Assembly: GCF_035581345.1 (NCBI RefSeq)
Contig: NZ_CP141608.1
Span: 3,440,501 to 3,504,500, forward strand
Source: Pseudomonas sp. JQ170C
GTDB lineage: Bacteria; Pseudomonadota; Gammaproteobacteria; Pseudomonadales; Pseudomonadaceae
Length of the DNA stretch: 64,000 bases
Direction: 5' to 3'
The notes under the pieces were generated by a model, which had not been told where the DNA came from, did no database searches, and saw only the letters and a program-made list of their open reading frames with translations. How positions within the stretch are numbered: the first letter of the stretch is position 1; every line of letters begins with the position of its first letter. Below, in pieces: positions 58,746 to 64,000 of this stretch. The translations under genes were made by a program, and so were the position numbers.

Positions 58746-58805
58746 TTTGACAGGCTGGAAAAGTCAGGCAAGGATATAGGACCTTCTGCGCAGCCAGCGT
58801 AACCC

Positions 58806-58835
58806 TTCACACTTTTTCACACTCGGCCTACACAG
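58806..58835. promoter_or_regulatory. Direct repeats in the divergent promoter region
   Basis: TTCACAC at 58806-58812 and 58816-58822, ten bases apart, then CTACACA near 58829. About one-turn phased direct repeats are typical of OmpR-family sites. They sit between the regulator gene and the pump operon. Confidence 0.45.
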
Positions 58836-58896
58836 CTTAACAGTTGGACGTTGGCCTCCTGCCTTAGCATTGCCGGGTCATTTATGGAAGATCCGC

Positions 58897-60075
58897 ATGT
58901 TCAGTTCAAGCCCCGTCCGTCTGCGTGCCTTGCTGCCGCTGCTTGCCATCACCTTGTCCCTTGGCGCGTGCTCTGACAGCACCCCGGATGAGGAAAAGGC
59001 CCCGCCCAGCGCCGTCAGCATCGAAACCGTCCGCGTCCAGCCACTGGCCATCAGCACCGAGCTCAACGGCCGCATCCTTGCGCCCCGTACCGCCGAAGTG
59101 CGCGCCCGGGTCGCCGGCGTGGTGCTCAAGCGGGTGTACCGCGAAGGCAGCGACGTCAAGCAGGGCGATGTGCTGTTCAAGATCGACCCGGCCCCGTTCA
59201 AGGCCGACTACGACAGTGCCCGCGCCGTCCTGGCCAAGGCCGAAGCCAACCGCTACCAGGCGCGCCTGCAGGATGAGCGCTACCGCGAACTGATCACCAT
59301 CAACGCCGTCAGCCGCCAGGACCACGACAACGCCCGGGCTGCAGTGATGCAGGCCGACGCAGCGGTCGCCGAAGCCAAGGCCGCGGTGGAGCGGGCCAAG
59401 CTGAACCTGGGGTATGCCACCGTGACTGCGCCGATATCCGGCCGCATCGGCCGCGCCCTGGTCACCGAAGGGGCGCTGGTGGGCCAGAACGAGACCACGC
59501 CACTGGCGACCATTCAGCAACTGGACCCGATCCACGCCGACGTGACCCAGTCGACCCGCGAGCTCAACACCCTGCGCCGCGCCCTGCGCGCGGGTGAGCT
59601 GCAGCAAGTGGGCCAGGATCAGGCCAAGGTCACTCTGGTCCAGGACGATGGCACGCCTTACCCATTGCCGGGCAAGTTGCTGTTCTCCGACATCAGCGTT
59701 GACCCCAGCACCGGCCAGATCACCTTGCGCAGCGAGTTCCCCAACCCCGACCTGGACCTGCTGCCAGGCAGTTTCATTCGGGTGCGCCTGGACCAGGCGG
59801 TGAAGCAGCAAGGCATCAGCGTGCCGCAACGCGCCATCCTGCGCGACAGCGCCGGCCAGCCGCGGGTGTTGCTGGTCGATGACCAGGCGCGCGTCAGCGA
59901 GCGCCCGGTGGTGCTGGGCAGCGTGCAGAACGATCGCTGGATCGTCAGCGAAGGCCTGGCCCCCGGTGACCGGGTGGTGGTCGAGGGCTTGCAGCACGTT
60001 CGCCCAGGCGATCAGGTAAAAGTCGACAACCCGGCCAACGACGCTCCATCCATCGCCAAGTCCACCGGCCAGTGA
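58897..60075 (+). CDS. RND efflux periplasmic adaptor (membrane fusion protein)
   Basis: 392 residues from ATG 58897, with a lipobox (LGACSDS, Cys about 25). Lipoyl halves (VRARVAGVVLKRVYREGSDVKQGDVLFKIDP; YATVTAPISGRIG) flank an alpha-helical hairpin (about 100-165), then beta-barrel and membrane-proximal domains. Family: MexA/AcrA adaptors. Forms a pump with the next gene; no outer-membrane channel gene follows, so it must use one encoded elsewhere. Confidence 0.93.
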   Translation: MFSSSPVRLRALLPLLAITLSLGACSDSTPDEEKAPPSAVSIETVRVQPLAISTELNGRILAPRTAEVRARVAGVVLKRVYREGSDVKQGDVLFKIDPAPFKADYDSARAVLAKAEANRYQARLQDERYRELITINAVSRQDHDNARAAVMQADAAVAEAKAAVERAKLNLGYATVTAPISGRIGRALVTEGALVGQNETTPLATIQQLDPIHADVTQSTRELNTLRRALRAGELQQVGQDQAKVTLVQDDGTPYPLPGKLLFSDISVDPSTGQITLRSEFPNPDLDLLPGSFIRVRLDQAVKQQGISVPQRAILRDSAGQPRVLLVDDQARVSERPVVLGSVQNDRWIVSEGLAPGDRVVVEGLQHVRPGDQVKVDNPANDAPSIAKSTGQ

Positions 60076-60086
60076 GGGCCTGATTC

Positions 60087-63000
60087 ATGCCGCAGTTTTT
60101 CATTGACCGCCCGGTGTTCGCCTGGGTGGTCGCGCTGTTCATCCTGCTGGCTGGCGCCCTGGCGATTCCACAGTTGCCGGTGGCCCAGTACCCGGACGTG
60201 GCCCCGCCCCAGGTGGAGATCTATGCGATCTACCCTGGCGCTTCGGCGCAGACCGTCGACGAGAGCGTGGTAAGCCTGATCGAGGAAGAGCTCAACGGCG
60301 CAGACAATCTGCTCTACTTCAGCTCGCAGAGCAGCCTGGGCAGCGCCACCATCACCGCCACCTTCGAGCCTGGCACCAACCCGGACCTGGCCCAGGTCGA
60401 TGTGCAGAACCGCCTCAAGGTGGTCGAGTCACGCCTGCCACGGCCCGTCATCCAGCAAGGCCTGCAAGTGGAGAAGGTGTCCACCGGTTTCCTGTTGATG
60501 GTGACCCTGACGGCCGAGAACGGCAGCCTCGATGAAGTGACGTTGAGCGACTTCCTGGCCCGGAACGTGATGAACGAGATCCGCCGCCTCAAGGGCGTCG
60601 GCAAGGCCCAGCTGTATGGCTCCGAGCGGGCCATGCGGATCTGGCTGGACTCGCAGAAGCTGATCGGTTTCAACCTGACCCCCGACGACGTCAACGAAGC
60701 GATTGCCGCTCAAAACGCCCAGGTCGCCCCGGGAAGTATCGGCAACCTGCCCGGCACCGGCACCCAGGAGATCACCGCCAACGTGGTGATCCATGGGCAG
60801 TTGAGCACCGTGCAAGAGTTCTCCGATATTGTCCTGCGCGCCAATCCGGACGGCTCGCGGGTGACCATCGGTGATGTCGCCCGGGTCGAGATCGGCAGCC
60901 AGGAGTACCAGTACGGCACCCGCCTCAACGGCAAGCCGACCAGCGCCTTCAGCGTCAAGCTGTCGCCGGGCGCCAATGCCATGGAGACCGCCACGCTGGT
61001 GCGCAGCAAGCTCGATGAGCTGTCGCGCTACCTGCCGCCAGGGGCGAAATTCGACATCCCCTACGACACCTCGCCCTTCGTCAAGGTCTCGATCCAGCAA
61101 GTGATCACCACCCTGCTCGAAGCCATGGCCCTGGTGTTTGCGGTGATGTTCCTGTTCCTGCAGAACATCCGCTACACCCTGATCCCGACCCTGGTGGTAC
61201 CGGTGGCCCTGGCCGGCACCTTCGCCGCGATGCTGGCGCTGGGCTTCTCGGTCAACGTCCTGACCCTGTTCGGCATGGTGCTGGCCATCGGCATCCTGGT
61301 GGACGACGCCATCGTGGTGGTGGAGAACGTCGAGCGGATCATGAGCGAGGAAGGCCTCTCGCCCCGGGATGCCACCAAAAAAGCCATGGGCCAGATCACC
61401 GGCGCCATCGTCGGTATCACCCTGGTGCTGGTCGCCGTGTTCCTGCCAATGGCCTTCATGCAGGGCTCGGTGGGTGTGATCTACCAGCAATTCTCGGTGT
61501 CGATGGCGGTGTCGATCCTGTTCTCGGCGTTCCTGGCCCTGAGCCTGACCCCTGCCCTGTGCGCCACCCTGCTCAAACCGATCGCCAAGGGCGAACACCA
61601 CGAAAAAGGCGGCTTCTTCGGCTGGTTCAACCGCCGCTTCGAGAGCCTGACCAACGGCTATCAGCGTTGGGTGATCCAGGCGCTCAAGCGCAGCGGCCGT
61701 TACCTGGTGGTGTATGGCGTGCTGGTGGCGGGCCTGGTCTATGGCTTCAGCCAACTGCCCTCCTCGTTCCTGCCCACCGAAGACCAGGGCTATACCATCA
61801 CCGACATCCAGCTGCCGCCGGGGGCCAGTCGAGCCCGTACCGAGTTGGTGGCGGCACAGATCGAGGCACATAACGCCACCGAACCTGGCGTGGGCAACAC
61901 CACCCTGATTCTGGGTTTCAGCTTCTCCGGCGAAGGCCAGAACGCAGCGCTGGGTTTCACCACCCTCAAGGATTGGTCCGAGCGCGGTGCCGACGATAGC
62001 GCCCAGGCCATTGCCGACCGCGCCAATGCCGCCTTCAGCCAGTTCAAGGATGCCATTGCCTACTCGGTGCTGCCGCCTCCGGTGGACGGCCTGGGGACCT
62101 CCAGTGGTTTCGAGTTCCGCCTGCAGGACCGCAGTGGCCTGGGCCATGCGGCGCTGATGGCGGCCCGCGACCAACTGCTGGCCAGCGCCGAGAAAAGCCC
62201 GATGCTGATCAACGTACGCGAAAGCGCCCTGGCCGAAAGCCCGCAGGTGCAGCTGGAAGTCGATCGCAAGCAGGCCAACGCCCTGGGCGTGTCGTTTGCC
62301 GACATCGGCAATGTGCTCAACACCGCGGTGGGCTCCAACTACGTCAACGACTTCCCCAATCAGGGGCGTATGCAGCGGGTAGTGGTGCAGGCCGAAGGTG
62401 ACCAGCGCAGCCAGGTCGAAGACCTGCTCAAGATGCATGTGCGCAACAGCAGCGGCAAGATGGTCCCGTTGGCCGCCTTCGTTCAGGCCAAGTGGATTAC
62501 CGGCCCCGTGCAACTGACCCGCTACAACGGCTATCCCGCCGTTGCCGTGTCGGGCGAGCCGGCACCGGGCTACAGCTCGGGTCAGGCCATGGAAGAAGTC
62601 CAGCGCCTGGTCGACCAGCTGCCACCGGGCATGGGCCTGGAGTGGACCGGCCTGTCGCTGCAGGAGCGCTTGTCCGGCGCCCAGGCACCAATGCTCATGG
62701 CCTTGTCGTTGCTGGTGGTGTTCCTGTGCCTGGCGGCGCTGTACGAGAGCTGGTCGATCCCCACCTCGGTATTGCTGGTGGTTCCGCTGGGTGTACTGGG
62801 TGCGGTGATCGCCGTGAGCCTGCGCGGGATGCCTAACGATGTGTTCTTCAAGGTCGGCCTGATCACCCTGATCGGCCTCTCGGCGAAGAACGCGATCCTG
62901 ATCATCGAGTTCGCCAAGAGCCTTGTCGATGAAGGCCATGACCTGGTCGACGCCACGGTCCAGGCAGCGCGCCTGCGCCTGCGGCCCATCGTCATGACCT

Positions 63001-63215
63001 CGCTGGCCTTCATCCTCGGTGTGGTGCCGTTGGCCATCGCCACCGGCGCCAGTTCCGCCAGCCAGCAAGCCATCGGCACCGGGGTAATCGGCGGCATGCT
63101 CAGCGCAACGCTGGCCGTGGTGTTCGTACCGGTGTTCTTTGTGGTGGTGATGCGCCTGACCGGCAAGCGCCGGGCCCGGCTGCAACAGCCGCAATCGGCG
63201 CCTGAGCCGCACTGA
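60087..63215 (+). CDS. RND multidrug efflux transporter (HAE-1 family)
   Basis: 1042 residues, 12 TM segments in the RND layout (TM1 FIDRPVFAWVVALFILLAGALAI; TM4 GMVLAIGILVDDAIVVVENVERIM with the Asp-Asp proton relay). Two large periplasmic loops. HAE-1 signature GPNxF-like and PSSFLPTEDQG are present. Exports hydrophobic or amphiphilic compounds. Substrate cannot be told. Eleven bases after the adaptor gene, so one operon. Confidence 0.94.
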   Translation: MPQFFIDRPVFAWVVALFILLAGALAIPQLPVAQYPDVAPPQVEIYAIYPGASAQTVDESVVSLIEEELNGADNLLYFSSQSSLGSATITATFEPGTNPDLAQVDVQNRLKVVESRLPRPVIQQGLQVEKVSTGFLLMVTLTAENGSLDEVTLSDFLARNVMNEIRRLKGVGKAQLYGSERAMRIWLDSQKLIGFNLTPDDVNEAIAAQNAQVAPGSIGNLPGTGTQEITANVVIHGQLSTVQEFSDIVLRANPDGSRVTIGDVARVEIGSQEYQYGTRLNGKPTSAFSVKLSPGANAMETATLVRSKLDELSRYLPPGAKFDIPYDTSPFVKVSIQQVITTLLEAMALVFAVMFLFLQNIRYTLIPTLVVPVALAGTFAAMLALGFSVNVLTLFGMVLAIGILVDDAIVVVENVERIMSEEGLSPRDATKKAMGQITGAIVGITLVLVAVFLPMAFMQGSVGVIYQQFSVSMAVSILFSAFLALSLTPALCATLLKPIAKGEHHEKGGFFGWFNRRFESLTNGYQRWVIQALKRSGRYLVVYGVLVAGLVYGFSQLPSSFLPTEDQGYTITDIQLPPGASRARTELVAAQIEAHNATEPGVGNTTLILGFSFSGEGQNAALGFTTLKDWSERGADDSAQAIADRANAAFSQFKDAIAYSVLPPPVDGLGTSSGFEFRLQDRSGLGHAALMAARDQLLASAEKSPMLINVRESALAESPQVQLEVDRKQANALGVSFADIGNVLNTAVGSNYVNDFPNQGRMQRVVVQAEGDQRSQVEDLLKMHVRNSSGKMVPLAAFVQAKWITGPVQLTRYNGYPAVAVSGEPAPGYSSGQAMEEVQRLVDQLPPGMGLEWTGLSLQERLSGAQAPMLMALSLLVVFLCLAALYESWSIPTSVLLVVPLGVLGAVIAVSLRGMPNDVFFKVGLITLIGLSAKNAILIIEFAKSLVDEGHDLVDATVQAARLRLRPIVMTSLAFILGVVPLAIATGASSASQQAIGTGVIGGMLSATLAVVFVPVFFVVVMRLTGKRRARLQQPQSAPEPH

Positions 63216-63275
63216 TCTGGACAGGCGGCGGTGTGCGTGGGAAGGTAAACGGCTGATCTTGCCAGGAACCCTCCC

Positions 63276-63851
63276 ATGACACTCGCCGCCACCCCCTTCT
63301 CCATTCTGTTGCTGGCTGGTGGCCGCGGGCTACGCATGGGCGGCCAGGACAAAGGCCTGGTGGCCTGGCACGGCACACCCCTGATCGCCCATGTCCAGGC
63401 GGTGGTTCGGCCATTGACCGACGACCTGATCATTTCCTGCAACCGCAACCTTGAACAGTACCGGCCCTATGCCGATCAACTGGTCTGCGACCCTGAGGCG
63501 GATTTCCCCGGCCCCATGGCCGGGGTAATGGCCGGCCTGGCCGTAGCCCGTCACCCCTGGGTGTTGGTACTGGCGTGCGATGCGCCGCAGATCGACACGG
63601 CCCTGGTCCTTGCGTTGCGGGCCAAGGCCGTCGAGCACCAGCAAACGTGCATGGTGCGCCAGGGTGGCTACTGGCAACCGATGTTCAGTGTGATACCCAA
63701 GGCCCTTGCCGGTGATCTTCAACAGCGCTGGCAGCAAGGTGAGCGCAGCCTGCAACGGGCACTTCTGGCGCATCCGGTGCAGGCGCTGGAGTGTGCCGAG
63801 GACGATGCGCGGCTGTGCAACTTCAACTCGCCGGAATTCCTGCAGCGTTGA
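63276..63851 (+). CDS. mobA: Molybdenum cofactor guanylyltransferase
   Basis: 191 residues, MobA family: nucleotide-binding LLAGGRGLRMGGQDKGLV at the N terminus and the metal-binding region LACDAPQID (about 95-103). Transfers GMP from GTP to molybdopterin, giving the bis-MGD cofactor precursor. Next to a leftward gene running off the right edge. Confidence 0.95.
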   Translation: MTLAATPFSILLLAGGRGLRMGGQDKGLVAWHGTPLIAHVQAVVRPLTDDLIISCNRNLEQYRPYADQLVCDPEADFPGPMAGVMAGLAVARHPWVLVLACDAPQIDTALVLALRAKAVEHQQTCMVRQGGYWQPMFSVIPKALAGDLQQRWQQGERSLQRALLAHPVQALECAEDDARLCNFNSPEFLQR

Positions 63852-63870
63852 CCAGCGCCTCATCACCCCG

Positions 63871-63893
63871 GTAGGTGCGGGTGTGTCCCGCGA
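63871..63893 (+). repeat. Diverged REP element
   Basis: GTAGGTGCGGGTGTGTCCCG then CGA; same scaffold as the other REPs with several substitutions. Confidence 0.7.
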
Positions 63894-63898
63894 TCACC

Positions 63899-64000
63899 TC
63901 AACGCAACCGTGACCGAATCCGGTGACACACGTTGAGCACCTGCTGCACCTCGCTCTCGCCAAGGTCGATCTTGCACGCCATGTTGCTGAATACCTTGGC
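63899..64000 (-). CDS. C-terminal end of an unknown leftward gene
   Basis: The minus strand is open from the right edge to TGA at 63899-63901 and gives 33 residues (AKVFSNMACKIDLGE ... LNVCHRIRSRLR). The frame is sound and codon use fits, but too little is visible to name it. Converges with mobA. Confidence 0.55.
   Translation of the reverse strand, partial: AKVFSNMACKIDLGESEVQQVLNVCHRIRSRLR

Noticed and set aside
60429..63212. 927-codon minus-strand frame opposite the RND transporter gene
   Set aside because: His/Gln-rich antisense shadow typical of GC-rich genes; the plus-strand protein is a textbook RND transporter.

Overview
The window reads as chromosomal DNA of a Pseudomonas (P. putida / P. 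fluorescens lineage). It is GC-rich, carries many GTAGGAGCGGGCTTGCCCCG-type REP elements, and has typical Pseudomonas gene sets (pelX-pelA, the gnt regulon with its GATAGCGCTATC operators, one-piece SdaA, CdrAB-like two-partner secretion). No tRNA, rRNA, CRISPR array or prophage was seen.

Layout: 1-2938 is the start of a Pel exopolysaccharide operon (pelX, then pelA cut by the window edge), read leftwards. 3700-5679 holds a crotonase-fold enzyme, a DUF3313 lipoprotein and an OsmC protein. 5774-13189 is a two-partner secretion pair (TpsA/TpsB) preceded by an odd response regulator fused to a PAS domain and a degenerate kinase. 13282-17161 is serine catabolism (sdaA, sdaC, divergent LysR). 18055-31503 holds a GGDEF-EAL protein, a GapN-type dehydrogenase, a VOC protein, an unrecognised protein, two paralogous histidine kinases with one sigma54 activator, and a curlin-like amyloid operon behind a good sigma54 promoter. 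32531-39000 is a Fur-controlled FepA-family receptor and a BvgA/BvgS-like phosphorelay whose HPt domain is separated by a frameshift. 39007-46760 holds a BdlA-like chemoreceptor, gntR/gntK/gntP, an iron-type alcohol dehydrogenase, and ilvA with a leader-peptide attenuator. 46794-48210 is a PACE efflux gene with LysR. 48452-56707 is an NfrA/NfrB/WecB-like exopolysaccharide operon ending in a diguanylate cyclase. 56723-63215 is a two-component system divergent from an RND pump, followed by mobA.

The common theme is surface and biofilm life: Pel, a filamentous adhesin, curlin-like fibres, an Nfr-type glycan with c-di-GMP-binding MshEN modules, and two c-di-GMP enzymes.

The most unusual observation is a pair of non-coding elements at 17174-18053 and 31662-32492. 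Each has terminal inverted repeats (GTTC.TCACGGATT type), is flanked by its own 10-bp direct repeat, contains a (GGTGGC)11-12 tract, and is built as a giant imperfect palindrome with hairpin modules exchanged between its arms. They look like a non-autonomous mobile element; a relic of one arm lies at 48246-48297.
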